A stretch of DNA of 64,000 nt from Hygrocybe punicea (taxonomy: Eukaryota; Basidiomycota; Agaricomycetes; Agaricales; Hygrophoraceae). The notes under the pieces are model-generated. The model searched no databases. It saw only the letters and a program-made list of their open reading frames with translations, and was not told the origin of the DNA. Where the stretch lies: positions 7,477,508-7,541,507 of the forward strand of contig OY744464.1 of assembly GCA_963556145.1 (NCBI GenBank). Reading direction: 5' to 3'. Shown in pieces: positions 12,236 through 24,144 of the stretch. Numbering within the stretch: the stretch's first letter is position 1; every line of letters begins with the position of its first letter. The position numbers were made by a program, and so were the translations under genes.

Positions 12236-13348
12236 TGACATTATTTCAAGGGCTCCGTTGAAAAGATAATTTGAATAATTTGAGAGGAATTAAAATCTTC
12301 GCTTGGATTTAGCACACTTGATTCGAAAATGGCACTACGTATCATAAATTTCGCACACCTTCCTTTTTTGGCAGGTGTACGAATTTCTTTCACAAGATTT
12401 CAAGTAAAACGGTTTTGTCCAACAACTCCCCTCAAAGATGGTGTTGCACTACTACACATTTGGAAGTATTCAATGCCGGCATTGCCCACGTAAGAGCCGA
12501 AGTTAACAAGTGACTCGATTCGTGATATGCCTACACTGAAAAAAGTCATTGTTATTTCTGCGACATGGGACCACAGGGTGTCCCCGGCCGGGGTGCCCGA
12601 AGATTCATTAAATAGCTCACGAAACACCGTCTACTGCTAACATAGGCTCCGTGCATCGCCCTCAAAAAAAAAATTCGTAAGCGTTCACATGTTTTGATGG
12701 ACCACCGTACCTGTATCCAAGCCGTATATCATATACAGCCGCAGGTGAGTTTCAGACAAAACGTCCAAAAGTACTCACAGCAATTTGTACATCGGCCCGG
12801 TAGACGACTCTGCGAACGGTGACTTCCCGCTTCTGGCTTCCATATATTAATAGTCTATTAGAGTCATGTTCATGCCGAGGCGTCCCTTCACTATGCACAG
12901 CCATCCGTCAAATCGATCAAGGTGATTGGCTCCAGACAGCCAATCAGATCATGCAGCGCCGACCTACTTGGTCGGCTGTACATTCACATTCACAGATTTC
13001 AGATTTCTTGTCGCGATATGGACTGATTTCTATAGAAAATTTTTGGCTGTTCCTGAAAGTAAGTTCAAAATTTCTGCACAGTAATCCCTCTTTGTTGAAA
13101 TGCGGTCAAGTACTATTTGAGGCGGCCCAACGTTAAACGGTTAGTGTGTGACCGACAGCGTGTACGTGACAACGAGCCGGCTTGACGACAAACGTAATAG
13201 CAACAAGTCTGGGCGCTGTCAACGTGTATAAATGGGAAGGATGGGTCTCAAAAAACAATCATATCTTCCGTGCCCACATAACAACCAGAAGTGAGTGCGT
13301 TCGCAAACCCATTTTCGTCGCTGAAGTAGACGCAAGCCACTCACAGTC

Positions 13349-14769
13349 ATGCCTTGGCTCAACCGACGCTGGATAATTTTTTTTGCTGCCAGCGCGGCGA
13401 TTTCGGTTGTAGTCGTCTCTGTCCTGGGATTTCTCAGCTTCAAGGAGGGTGTCAAAGTGAAGAATAAATTCAGTACGTCGTCTCGCCGATTGTGATATCC
13501 TTTTTATTCTGCTGACACTTTTTGTTGTGAAGACGCGTATGGAGTGGACACGGACCCCAGTAACGACAACGCTGTGAATTTCTTTACCAATTGGACATCA
13601 ACAGATCCAGCACTGGGAGCTATCATATCCGTCGATTCCTTTGATCCAGCAAGCAAGTCTGGTTCTGCAGTATGTTCAAGACGATCGATTCACTTTCTCA
13701 GTCTGACTAACGAGAATAAGCTCGGTTTCCGTATCGACTACCAACCTATCAACCAGTTAGCCGTGGCGAACGGATCTGAGGTGGTCCCAGAAACTCCAGG
13801 TAGGCTCTGCCATGCACTTGATGCACGGTATTAATTTATCGGACAAAATTTTTTGTCCAGTTCGGCTCCAGCTCCAGGCCACAACGATTAACTTCGTGGC
13901 TAATACCGTCATACCGTCTCAGTCTCAAAGTCAAATCTTGGTAATTTGCCAACATTGTCCCTTCATGTATATTTTCAACTGACGTCTGCACTCTAACATG
14001 CAGGACGGGGATCCTAACAGATATCCATTCGACGTATACACCTTGGACTACATCATGTCGGCGCACACTGGCAGTCCAACCACGGATCCGCTGCCTCTTA
14101 CGATCTTTGCGCAGGGCACTGTCCAAGGCTTCCTGGTCGACACAGTGTTCCAGGGCCTAGACGACGACGGATCGAGGGTACAGATCACCTTTATCGTCAG
14201 ACGCAGCGCTATCCTCAAGCTTTTCGCACTGATCATCTTCATAAGTCTGTAAACGCAGTCATTCACGTCCAAATATCCTGACGCTGACCTGAATGAGTAT
14301 CCACAGTCATGTGGTGTCTTAGTCTCAGTATTTTCATAGCTGCTATGTCTGTCTGGTTTAGAGAAAAGAAAGTAGAGCTTCCAGTGGTCGCGATTTCGAC
14401 GGCGCTGCTTTTTGCATTACCGAACATTCGAAACAGCCAGCCAGGCATCCCTCTAGCTGGAACGACGTCTGATAGTGAGTTCACCTTCAGGTAGATTTGG
14501 GGCCACTAGTCGATACTGACGGGTTCCTATGCAGCGGTCGGATTCTTTTGGAATATTTTGCTTGTCGCCATCAGGTTTGAGGGCTCATGAGATACACACG
14601 GAAACGTCGTCCTGATCCCCTCCCCATATAGTGCATTTACCCTGCTCATCAACTACATTGTCAAGAGCCGACGTGTAGGTTAAACACCCGCTAAAAAATA
14701 GCCCCGTTTCTAAGTCTGTTTTTTCAGGAATTACCGAAGCCCGATGTCGAAAATAGCCCAAAGAATTAG
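13349..14769 (+). CDS. DUF4436-type membrane protein, nine exons, apparently intact
   Basis: Exons read 13349-13472, 13533-13669, 13721-13799, 13861-13940, 14004-14244, 14307-14474, 14535-14574, 14632-14674 and 14728-14769. All junctions are GT-AG and keep phase, giving about 317 residues. The N-terminus has one hydrophobic segment (residues about 8-29). A middle region ends with YPFDVYTLDYIM, then an ITFIVRRS strand. Three hydrophobic segments follow near the C-terminus, with the family motif KVELPVVAISTALLFALPNIRNSQPG. This order of a short TM, a soluble domain with a YPFD motif, then C-terminal TMs with LFALPxLRN matches DUF4436. Function is unknown; it is probably an integral membrane protein. 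It is convergent with the peptide transporter. No damage was seen. Confidence 0.85.
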
Positions 14770-15332
14770 GATCCTGTCAAATGAAAGCGCCACAAAGGTG
14801 CACCGATGACCGAGTAACTTCTGGTGAAGATGGAGCACGTAACAGTTCATATATTCACTCTTTATAACGTTCTACCTCAGTCGTCATGCTATGACTACTG
14901 CCTATCTATATATGTGGATTTCAGTCTATCCATGATAAAATGCCTCCAGATGGCCCTACTCTGTATTGTAGCGTACGCTATTAACGAGGGTATTAACTGT
15001 CATTAGAATGCAGATTACAATGCATGCTGAGGTTCACCCATGAATTTCATTTCAGTCCTTGAAAATTGTCTGTAGCTTATAATAAAGTTTGCGAATAAAT
15101 GGTTGAAAGTTGTCTATATTATTAGTGGTGGACCATGTGCACCTTGTACCCTTAGTTCTAATGGATTGATATTACCATGAGACCAATCCCAGATAAGACA
15201 TGGAGAAAACCATCCTCTTTTGAAAAAAATATGAATCGCTCAGGTAATGAAATGAATCAGGCCTTCGGTGTTCAGAAGCTGAGCCAAGCACAAAACACAC
15301 ACACAAACACATGACTTACCAAACAACATGCT
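14770..15332. other. Convergent intergenic region (3' ends)
   Basis: This lies between the stop codons of two tail-to-tail genes. AATAAA-like words near 15,080-15,100 could serve polyadenylation of the plus-strand gene. Nothing else was recognised. Confidence 0.5.
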
Positions 15333-17954
15333 TCAGTGCTTGTTCGCATTGACATGGCCCTCGACGAGGTTGTTGAGCACATCCTCCTCCGCGTCGAGCT
15401 TGCGCACGGATATCCAGAAAAGTGTCCCCGCGACGCCGGCAATGACGCCCATCACGCCGTAGTTCCATACGAGTAGCGGATCCGCTGAGAGCGCTATCAA
15501 ATTTGCAACACCAGAAATAAGAGAAAGACAGGGTCAGCAAACACCAAAAACCGCGCTGGGGCGGAAGCAAAGCCTAAAACGGCAGACACGTCACGCACAG
15601 ACAAATGCTTCGCCAATAGCGGATGAGAACGCCGACATGAAGAGGAATACGGACATGACGAGTGAACGCATGTTCTTCGGCGCCTTCGTAAATGCGTACT
15701 CGAGTCCTGTGATCGAGGCAAAGATCTCGCTAATTGCGATCAGAATGTACCTGTTCAAACAAAGGCGTTGTGAGCGGGTGGAGAATGGAGTGAGCCTGAA
15801 TTGCGAGGTTCAACATACGATCCGGTTTGGATCCAGACGTTAAGTGGGGACACGATGGGGTCACCGGCGACATCCACACACGTCGACGCCGCGTATCCAC
15901 ACTGGTTGGTCTGTATATGTTTGGAAGGTCAGTGAGATCAGCAGCAGCCGAAGGGGCAAGAAAATAAGACCAGGATCGCACCTTGTAAATAAAATGCTGA
16001 ACCACGGCGGCCCAGATCATAGCAGCGGATCCTGTGAAGAAACCGGCTGTGATTCTCTTCAGCGGGCTGAAGTTGATGCCGTAGCGGCGAAGGGTTGGGT
16101 ATATCTACACCAAAGCAAATCATGAGAATCCTACGAGTGGGTGAAGAGAGAACCAAAAACAAGTGTGATACTACATGCATGATACTTACGATGAGATCGA
16201 AGATTGGAATGAGGATGATGAGGGCAAAGGGGTCGAGATTTGAGAGGATATCGTTGGGGATGCCATGCGTCTGCATCGTCGCGGCCTGCGAAGTCAAGTT
16301 GCCGTTGAGCTGGTTATACGTGAGCCCTGGGATGCACATCGGGAGTTCAAGTTCGCCATTGAGGCAGGCCACAACGGAGAAGTGGCGGAAAAACGTACAA
16401 TAGATGGGGAACCAGCAGAACACGGCACATGCCTTGAAGCCGCGTCTCACCTCATCCACCCACTGATCGTCGAAAGTCATCCACTTTGGTCTGTTATCAC
16501 CAAAATGGCTGGGCTTGACACTATCCCAGAAGTCGGGAGCGGTGAGATTTTTTACGGTCGTGACAGGGTTTAAGCTCCATCGACCTTTCGCAGCAAACCG
16601 CAGCAGACGCATGGAGGATGCTAGTACGGATCCGGTTGGAGGAGATCGGGCGTAGCGGTTCTGGGCAATGAGGAGGATTATCGGGCAGAGGAGGAAAACG
16701 ACGGTGGGAAGAGTGAAGGCGAGATAGAAGCCGACGTACTGAAAAGGAGGTCAGGAGAGGGGGATCCAATTGGGATCCAAATGTACCTTTTCGGTATATG
16801 TCATGCAGATTTGACCGACCATGGCACCAATGTTAATGAAGAGATAGAAGTACTGCGGTGAATTGAAGACTTGAGCAAGTGAAGGTGTGGGGGCACTAAA
16901 CTTACCATGTAGATCCTGGAGGTTGTTAACACAGGGTCCACGATAACGCGCTCCCCACTGCTTCTCGTCTTGACGAAGACTTTGGTGCGCTTGTACTGCT
17001 CAGCTACCAAAGGAGAGATGTTGGCGGTGAAACTTCCAGTGCCAAACCCAGTGACGAGAAGGGAGAAAATAAATGCCACAACGGCACCCTTTTTCTCGAT
17101 AACGCCGGGAACGGAAGAGATGACCATGAGAATGTGGCCAAAGAGGGCGATAGCTACTGAGACGCAGATTGTTTTATATCGGCCCCAGTGCGTATCGGCA
17201 ACATATGCCCCAAAGAGGGGGATGATATAGCACCTGCGCGAGGAATATGAATGACACAGGTAGAAGAGGAAGAACCAGAACATACCAGAACTGGTAAAAT
17301 GTTGTGATACCTGTTGATGCACGCTGGCCGAGACCGAGGGCACCAGACTGGCCATGAGCAAAACCGGCCCCGGTCCGGGAACCTGATGGGAGTGGTTGCT
17401 GAATGAAATTGACCTTTGTTGGGAGGGAAATTTTTGTCATTAATATTTGCATCGTCATGCGATATGACATTGCTTACAAAAACGACACTGCTACCTGATT
17501 GAGGAGATGATTTGTGAATACAAGAAAATCACGATGTGTAGTGAATGTCTCTACCGTAGAACTGGAAAACAATCTATTAGAGCAGATTACAGGTAAAATC
17601 GTAAAGAAAGCTTACGGAGAAGCGTTCGGCCAATTCGACAATTGCAATCACTGTCGAGGTATCACCAAAAGCTAAAAAGAGTGAAAACTATGGCAACTCA
17701 CAATATGCATTCCATGGTATGGAATCCGACACACGCCGCAAGGTTGCACGTTCCTCCTCAGTTGGAAATCGCAGACCGTCATGAATACCATCCAATTGGT
17801 GTGCCTCAGAGATGGCTTCGTCGGCAATATCAACTTGAATTTGCTTCTTCTCGTACTCGTGTTCATGATTCTTTTCTTCAGTGAGATCGCTTGGGATGGA
17901 AGCAGTTGTGAGACTAGCCATGGTGTCCAGAGTGGGGCGCTGCTGAACTTGCAT
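15333..17954 (-). CDS. POT/PTR2-family proton-coupled oligopeptide transporter
   Basis: POT (PTR2) proteins are 12-helix plasma-membrane transporters that import di- and tripeptides with protons. The minus strand encodes an acidic cytosolic N-terminus (start ATG 17,921, or an upstream in-frame ATG at 17,954), then short exons. The conserved block IIPLFGAYVADTHWGRYKTI lies near 17,230-17,170 (PTR2 signature), followed by FSLLVTGFGTGSFTANISPL. The FYLFINIGAMVGQ motif is near 16,850, with a run of transmembrane segments, an extracytoplasmic Cys-containing loop (CGYAASTCVD, about 15,890) and the terminal helices (SVFLFMSAFSSAIGEAF). The stop is at 15,333-15,335 after a hydrophilic tail. Introns are short GT-AG. 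I saw no frameshift or internal stop, and length is about 600 residues, as expected. Regulation was not visible. Confidence 0.87.
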
Positions 17955-18669
17955 GAGCCAGAGATGGGAGTGCTCTGAGTGAACAACGCGAGAAGCGAGG
18001 GCTCCTGCATTTTAAACTCATTGGTCATGATGGACTCGGAGGACCGTCTCCAAATTCTATCACGTGAACTGTGTGCATCCATGCGCTCTCTCGACCGGAG
18101 TGATGCGGAAGGGACGACCTGTATTTCTGTCAGCCCGTGTGGTACCAAGCCGACAAAGTTGTTGCCACCGTCAAGGAATCGCAGCGGCAATTCTTATTCT
18201 CGGAGTACCGCCGACTTGTAAAAGAGAGGACATGTGAATTGAGGAGTGGATGCGCACTAAATGCTATATATGATCGCCGATGTGGCAGTCGCTGAAGGTA
18301 CTTGCAGAAATAGAGCAACAGAAAGGTGAGACCACGTACTGGCTGTGGGTGGGTGGGCAAGAGCGGAGGGTATGATGATACAGCTATCCTTACTTCCTGT
18401 GAGTGGGCGAGAACGTCAAAACGCGTTCGATTTCAACTGCATAAACCAGTGTTGGACACGCCATGTCCACAAATGGATGACCATCAACCACAAACAATGG
18501 ATATCTGGAAACCATGCCACCAACGGAAAAGGCTGTGGCAAATTTCCTAATTTGACTACGTCTCTGATACCTCGATGCAGGCCTTGCACTTTCCTCATGT
18601 ACTGAACTATATACGCAATGCTTTGTTCCTAAATACATCTGGAAATAACACTCATTCTCATGACTACTA
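17955..18669. other. Upstream region of the transporter gene, no gene recognised
   Basis: This should contain the promoter of the minus-strand transporter. Short open frames on both strands have no recognisable similarity. It ends at the left boundary of a palindromic MITE. Confidence 0.45.
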
Positions 18670-18807
18670 GCATCAGGAAAACTCAATTTCACTTACAGCT
18701 GATTTCATAGCTATGCGGAATTGAGAAAATTTTCATTGTGGCATAACTCTGCTGCTGCCTAAGCCGAGCTCTAATAGATAGCTGAGTTACAATTGTAGAA
18801 GTTTTGT

Positions 18808-19188
18808 GTGACTATCATGGTCGACTCTGATGGGTCTGACGATGATTCAGATTTGATAGGAGGTGGTGCTAGCTGGAAACGGATTCAGAAGAGGCAGCGT
18901 CTAGCAATGAGATCCGGTCGCCATTCCCTATCAGTTGATCATCAACTGGCACCCTGTCCGGCTGCTCGCGTTGCCACTCCACCCCAAGATGACATTGTCT
19001 GGTATGAGTACAGATGGGAAGAAGGTGGGGCGTGTACCTGGTTTGGACCCATGATGACCCCTGGTGATCAGACAACAGATGACCACCGTACATGGTATTA
19101 CAATGAGCAGCTCAAGAGCCTTGTCCCTATACCGCTGGGTTTCCATGCTCCGCCGAGGGCAGGAGAAGATGACAATGCATTCATGTAG
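18808..19188 (+). CDS. Hypothetical second ORF of the Tc1/mariner-like element
   Basis: The frame encodes 126 residues: an acidic start (DSDGSDDDSD), a basic stretch (KRIQKRQR), then a tryptophan-rich part (DIVWYEYRWEEGGACTWFGP, TWYYNEQ). No family was recognised. It lies wholly inside the element, just inside the left TIR, convergent with the transposase. It could be an accessory protein of the element, a captured fragment or chance. The acidic-basic-aromatic composition looks more protein-like than random, but intactness alone is weak support. Confidence 0.4.
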   Translation: MTIMVDSDGSDDDSDLIGGGASWKRIQKRQRLAMRSGRHSLSVDHQLAPCPAARVATPPQDDIVWYEYRWEEGGACTWFGPMMTPGDQTTDDHRTWYYNEQLKSLVPIPLGFHAPPRAGEDDNAFM

Positions 19189-19343
19189 CCCACCTAGTAT
19201 CTACATATATTTCATGGACTTCGCATGTAATCACGCCATATAAAATTGTTTTTCCCAGCTCAGATATGAGATTGCGCGAAAACTACTAAGGACATACAAA
19301 AGAAAGAAATACCAAGGGTATACAACAGCTAGTGATGCAGAAG

Positions 19344-20236
19344 TTACATGTAACCAGACAACCGAAACCAACCTGCCGCCTTGTCTGGCGTTATAGTATC
19401 TATTGCGCTAACAACAGTGAAAAGACCGTGGTCATGTGAATGACGACGGAGGTAAGACTTGATTGACGAGAAGGCAAGTTCGATAGGGTTGTAGTCAGGG
19501 GAGTATGGGGGCAGATATATTATTCGGCAGCCTAGAACACATGTTAGAGTATAAACTTCACAAGAAAGGGATGACATACGTGCTTCGACCTCCACAAGCT
19601 CTCTGACCTCTTCTGTGTGGTGTATGTTGCAGTTATCGAGAACTAGAACACTCCAGGGCCCAGGATATGGATTGGTGAGAGGTATCTGGATAAAGGCATC
19701 AGTATTTGTGTAGTAGAAAAATGAAAAAGATGTACGACCATCTCACGAAGGAAGCGAACAAACTGCTCTCCAGTCACTGAGCCTTCGATGAGATCATATG
19801 CGATGATCCCATCCAGTGTGAGGACTGGCAGGATGGAATACCATTGTCCACACACGAAGGCCTGCCGTTGCACACACTGAGCCCCAACCAACGACCAACC
19901 GTATCGCCCACTGTGGGCCCGATCGTTCATGGCACTCTCATTGGTGAACATCAACATAGCAGGGTCCAGAACCTCGGCCCCAATCTGATTCATGAAGATC
20001 GCCCATTGGAGATTGTTCCTTTCAAGAGCTTGGACAGATACATGCTTATTTGAGAAGTGGAGCCGGCGGAGGGTGCGCATGATAGTCGTGAGAGATACAA
20101 ACACATTGTGTTGGGCTTGGAGTTCAAGTTGTAGTTCATCAAGGTATAGTGTGTGGTGATGGGAAAGAAGTAAACGAATGAAGTCAATGTTGAGTGGTGT
20201 AAGAATGTGCCGACGCGCAGTTGGTTGGGCCAGCAG
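19344..20236 (-). pseudogene. DDE_3-type transposase (Tc1/mariner/IS630-like), catalytic Asp replaced
   Basis: An open minus-strand frame starts inside the right TIR region (LLAQPTARRH, HTLYLDELQLELQ). It continues with the helix-turn-helix part (SLTTIMRTLRRLHFSNK) and the catalytic domain: FTNESAMND...GRYGWS, then an intron near 19,690-19,740, VLDNCNIHH, and YLPPYSPDYNPIELAFSSIKSYLRR, ending at 19,344. The second and third acidic residues (LDN, NPIE) are present. The first is expected as an Asp before ESA but is Asn here (codon AAT), a change a single G-to-A could produce. No ATG was found upstream of the conserved start. I infer an inactive or recently inactivated copy. Confidence 0.8.
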
Positions 20237-21053
20237 AGTTATGCCACAATGAAAATTTTCTCAATTCCGCATAGCTATGAAATCAGCTGTAATTTCACTT
20301 AATTTGTCTTATTCCATCTTATAAGTCTTGTTTTAAGGAGGGTCTCACACTTTTTTCAAGAAAATTCCTTAATGTGTCTTATATTGAAATCAAGATACAT
20401 CAAGACACATCAAGATGACTCAAGACAGACTCTGAAGTTAATAAGCAATGAGAAATCATTATTGACTTGACATCTTAGTTTACTTGATATCATCTTAAAG
20501 TGTCTTGATTTTCAGTGGTATGTGATGTAAGATGCATTAAGGAATTTTCTTGAAAAAAGGGTGAGACCCTCCTTAAAACAAGACTTATAAGATGGAATAA
20601 GACAAATTAAGTGAAATCAAGTGAAATTGAGTTTTCCTGATGACTACACAAGCTTGGTTTTGACAGCTGTTCCATGAACATCCCCTGCTATCCACAAAAG
20701 ATCCTCGTGCATATTCCAAACCAGAAACAAAGACAGACCCAAACTCTTTTGCAAGAAATGCTGGGATGCTCGTATATCTTCTGCAGCTGCTCAGGATGAG
20801 AGAGACATTCAAGAAGGACACAGACAACAACCACAGGAAGTCTCAGAGATTACAGATCTTTGTAAGTACTTAATTTCTTCAGGTCAAAATTCAACTGACA
20901 ACAGCAGTATGGGCATATGATCTCAATGATCCTCGCACCTTATGGATCTAGGGCTGAAAAGAAACACTTCTTTGACACCTGCGGACTAAGTGCCCATACC
21001 AACCAGAAGATATCAAACAGCATGCACAAAGTGAAAGTATCTGAATAGGACTG

Positions 21054-23596
21054 TTGACCAGTCCTCGCCGACACAACCACGATGCAATATTGCAAAATAG
21101 GCCAGGCGTAGTAGCCTCCCCCTTGCCACTTTTGTTCACACCCAATCTACCAATACTTGCACCTATTGCCTTGCCAACATCTGCAAATCCATCCACATTG
21201 CAACTCAGCACCATGGTGTGGTTCACCATATTCTGGAAGTGGAAATTCCATTCCACCATCTCCTTTCACAGATTTGCATTCTTTTGCATCAGGAAGTCCA
21301 GCTCCCTCCGATGTTTCATTCCGCCCAACAAAACGTTTGCGCACCATGCAGCTTAGCCGACACAGTAGTTATCAAGAGCTTCTGAAGTGGTCCGGTGCTC
21401 ACCAAGAAAGGTTTGGTAGCAGGATTGCACACTTAACTGCTTCCTGTGGCTTTCCATTTGCATGGGTCGACAATCTGGAATGGCAAAGTTTCTGTGCCGA
21501 GTTTGTTCCTGGTGCTCTCCACATTGGCCATAAGAGTCTTGCAAATCGTTGGATTCCTGCAGAAGCAGGAAAATATCGGGGATCAGCAATGGAACATGCA
21601 AAGGGGTTGGAAGTCACTCTGCAATGTGATGGTTGGTCCGGGATGAACCTCCATCACTACATAGCATTTATGATCACGACAGCCCATTGAGAGGTGAGTG
21701 TGCACCTTTTCAGCTTTGAAATCACCATTTTGATCAAATATAGGTTCACACTGTCCGTGTTGTTGACACCTCAAGTGAACGCAAAACAGCTGATGAGTTA
21801 CACAAACATATTCGCAGTGTGAGAGAACACTTGGAAAAAGATTGGGGGGTCATTGTCATTGCGTTTACATCTGACGCATCTGGTGAATCAAGGAAGGGTA
21901 GAGCCCTTGCTCGGAAGGATGATCCACCGCTAATTACTCCAGATTGCTATGGCCATCAGGTATGTCCCAAACTACTGAACGAAAATACAAGATCACCATT
22001 CTTGCAGGTTAACCTTGTTGTTGGCAATTATTTCAGATGCAACACCTCAAACCTTGAATACGCTGACAAGGCCAATGAACTCATTACATGGCTCCGAAGC
22101 AAAATGCAACTGCTTGGTATTATGAGGGACATTCAGGTTGCACTCCAGGCTGCCAACCTGGGCTCAAGAAAGGAGGTATTGAGTGTAATTTGGGCAGTCC
22201 TCACTCGCTGGACTGCACATTACCTTGCCTATCAATGGCTGCTTGATTTGAGGTGAATGTTAGAGCAGATGATTGAAGCTGATGACGATCTTCCAACAAA
22301 CGACGTCTAATCTGTGGACCACCCACCACATGCCAGAAAGCCAAGACCATGGTTGCGGTCATCAAAGATCCTGTGTTCTGGCAGTCAATTGCGAAGTATG
22401 ATGATCATTCAATTTTCCTTGATCAATCTCAATTTTTTCTGTTCAGAATCAAGAAGCAACTTGAACCTCTTGCTCGAGCGGCTTGCACAACACAATCAGC
22501 TCACTGTAGTCTCAATCAAGTTCTTTTAGTACTCAGGTCACTTTATGCTGAGTATTCACAACCAAAGGCAGAAGATGGTGATGATGATGGCCTGATACAG
22601 GCCATTTTTGACAGCATTGAGAAGTGGTGGGCAAAAAGTGACCAAGAGGTATTCATTGCCGCTGTGATTCTCAACCCCATGTACAAGACAGCTCCATTTT
22701 CACGGTCATCAGCACTTAATCACGCAAACATCTTTTCCCTTCTCTCTCATCTCTGGAATCGATTCTACTCTGTACCGACACCATCTCAATTTTTTGCGCA
22801 AGTGCGAGATTACTTGGATGGCAGAGGAGAGTATGAAACATTTGGTGCCTGGGTTGCCGGCCTTCATCTTGAAGCCCAATCAAAGGTATGTTAAAGTTCA
22901 ATAATTTGCACAGCGAATTCATTTGGAATCAAGGGTGTGGCCCCTGACCCTCTCAAGATGTACGATGGACTATGGTTTGGAGATGGAGATGTTTCGCCAC
23001 TGCAAAAGTTGGCCAGGCGCATTTTATTGGTTTGCGCAAATTCAGCATTGTGTGAGCGGTTGTTCAGCATGTTTGGGCTTACACTCACTTGTCACCGATC
23101 CTGGCTTCAAACAACAGCATTGACAAATCTTGCAGAACTACGGATGCATCTTTGTGATGAGCACCTCCACAATGGCACTACAAAAGCATGGCTGTCTCGA
23201 AACATAACATCTCACAATGCCCACCCCCTTGAAGCCTCCACCGGACCAACAGAAACCCAACTGGCCAGCAGCACCTCCAACCAGGGTGACAATGATGCAA
23301 ACGAACCAGAGTCGAATGCAAACATGGGCCCCAATACATTCCGAAATGTCATCACCAGGCTTGTGGAAAGCGCTGCCGAAGATGACCATGATGGCAGCAT
23401 CAGTTTCTGTGATAGAAAAGTAAAGATTTCGGCTCTATTTGATTTCGGAAACTCTCACTGGAGGACTGTTACACAAGCACATTCATTGCGGGGTCTGAGG
23501 GAGGAGTTGGAGTTGCATGAGTTGCATGATCTTGATGCAGAAGGCGAAGCTGATCCACTTGATTCAGTTGACGGAATGACAGGGGCTATGCTCTAA
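21054..23596 (+). pseudogene. hAT-family transposase, decayed copy
   Basis: Segments in order: an N-terminal part at 21,157-21,690 (ending GLEVTLQCDGWSGMNLHHYIAFMITTAH), then VHTVRVVDTSSERKTADELHKH, a region ending DPPLITPDCYGHQ, VNLVVGNYFRCN, VIWAVLTRWTAHYLAYQWLLDL, KDPVFWQSIAKY, and FIAAVILNPMYK. The C-terminal dimerisation block is SPLQKLARRILLVCANSALCERLFSMFG (about 22,990-23,080), running to the stop at 23,596. DGWS, RW and the C-terminal CERLFS block define hAT transposases (RNase H-fold, 8-bp TSD). A TGA follows MITTAH just before a donor site, and part of the region between 22,250 and 22,340 is disrupted. The N-terminal 20,645-21,050 region is only doubtfully coding. Terminal repeats of this copy were not identified. 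Confidence 0.75.
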
Positions 23597-23683
23597 CCTA
23601 GTTACAGCACTGTAGACATGTTCGTTGAAGCCTCGCTAGCAGGCAATTGTACCAAGTCTTCATGGGAATTGGGGTATACTAAA

Positions 23684-24144
23684 TAGTGTTTAAAGGTCCG
23701 GTCCTGGTTGCTGTAATGGTCTTTTGTCACTAGAATATGAATTTTGCTTGTTTAAAGGTGAAATTTGAGATTTTTGCACTGAATCTTTTTTTGTGTACTG
23801 TTATGATAGTGCCAATGAGGGGGAGCACTTGTGTCTCACATATTCTAATGCCTCTGGTTCATATAAATTCAAAGAATCCACCAACAAATTCAAAAAGTGT
23901 ACAAACTCCACGTTTTTCACAATTTGTACACTTTTTGAATTTGTTGGTAGATTCCTTCAATTTATATGAACCAGATGCATTGAAATGTGCAAGACACAAT
24001 TGCCCACCCTCATTGGCACTATCATAACAGTACACAAAAAAAGATTCAGTGCAAAAATCTCAGATTTCACCTTTAAACAAGCAAAATTCATATTCCAATG
24101 ACAAAAGACCATTACAGCAACCAGGACCGGACCTTTAAACACTA
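23684..24144. mobile_element. Hairpin MITE, about 215-bp arms
   Basis: The left arm starts TAGTGTTTAAAGGTCCGG and the right arm ends with its complement. The arms stay complementary nearly to the centre (23,880-23,945, AAAAAGTGTACAAA). The element could form an almost complete 460-bp hairpin. The outer TA could be a TA duplication or the start of a hAT-type TAGTG end; flanking 8-mers do not match well. It has no coding capacity. Confidence 0.85.

Larger units (their letters stand above)
10491..13348. other. No supported gene; mixed remnants
   Basis: There are open stretches on both strands but no recognisable domain. About 11,180-11,990 is a GC-rich block with low-complexity frames, resembling the GC-rich interiors of the mobile elements further right, and it contains one copy of the 53-bp compound palindrome. 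12,096-12,235 holds a two-unit 84-bp repeat. The remainder up to the DUF4436 gene looks like non-coding or decayed DNA. Its last few hundred bases should contain the promoter of that gene. Confidence 0.5.
18696..20289. mobile_element. Tc1/mariner-like element with 59-bp perfect TIRs
   Basis: Bases 18,696-18,754 are the exact inverse of 20,231-20,289 (begins CAGCTGATTTCATAGC). The element is 1,594 bp and is flanked by TA on both sides (18,694-18,695 and 20,290-20,291), the target duplication of the Tc1/mariner superfamily. It carries a minus-strand DDE_3-type transposase and a separate plus-strand open frame. Confidence 0.93.
18670..20644. mobile_element. Palindromic MITE split by a Tc1/mariner-like element
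   Basis: The right arm (about 20,530-20,644) is the reverse complement of the left arm, which is itself cut in two: 18,670-18,695 and 20,290-about 20,375. The arms share AAGACTTATAAGATGG, GGAGGGTCTCA and CAAGAAAATTCCTTAA. Flanking TA dinucleotides at 18,668-18,669 and 20,645-20,646 fit a TA target duplication. No coding capacity belongs to the MITE itself. Confidence 0.8.
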
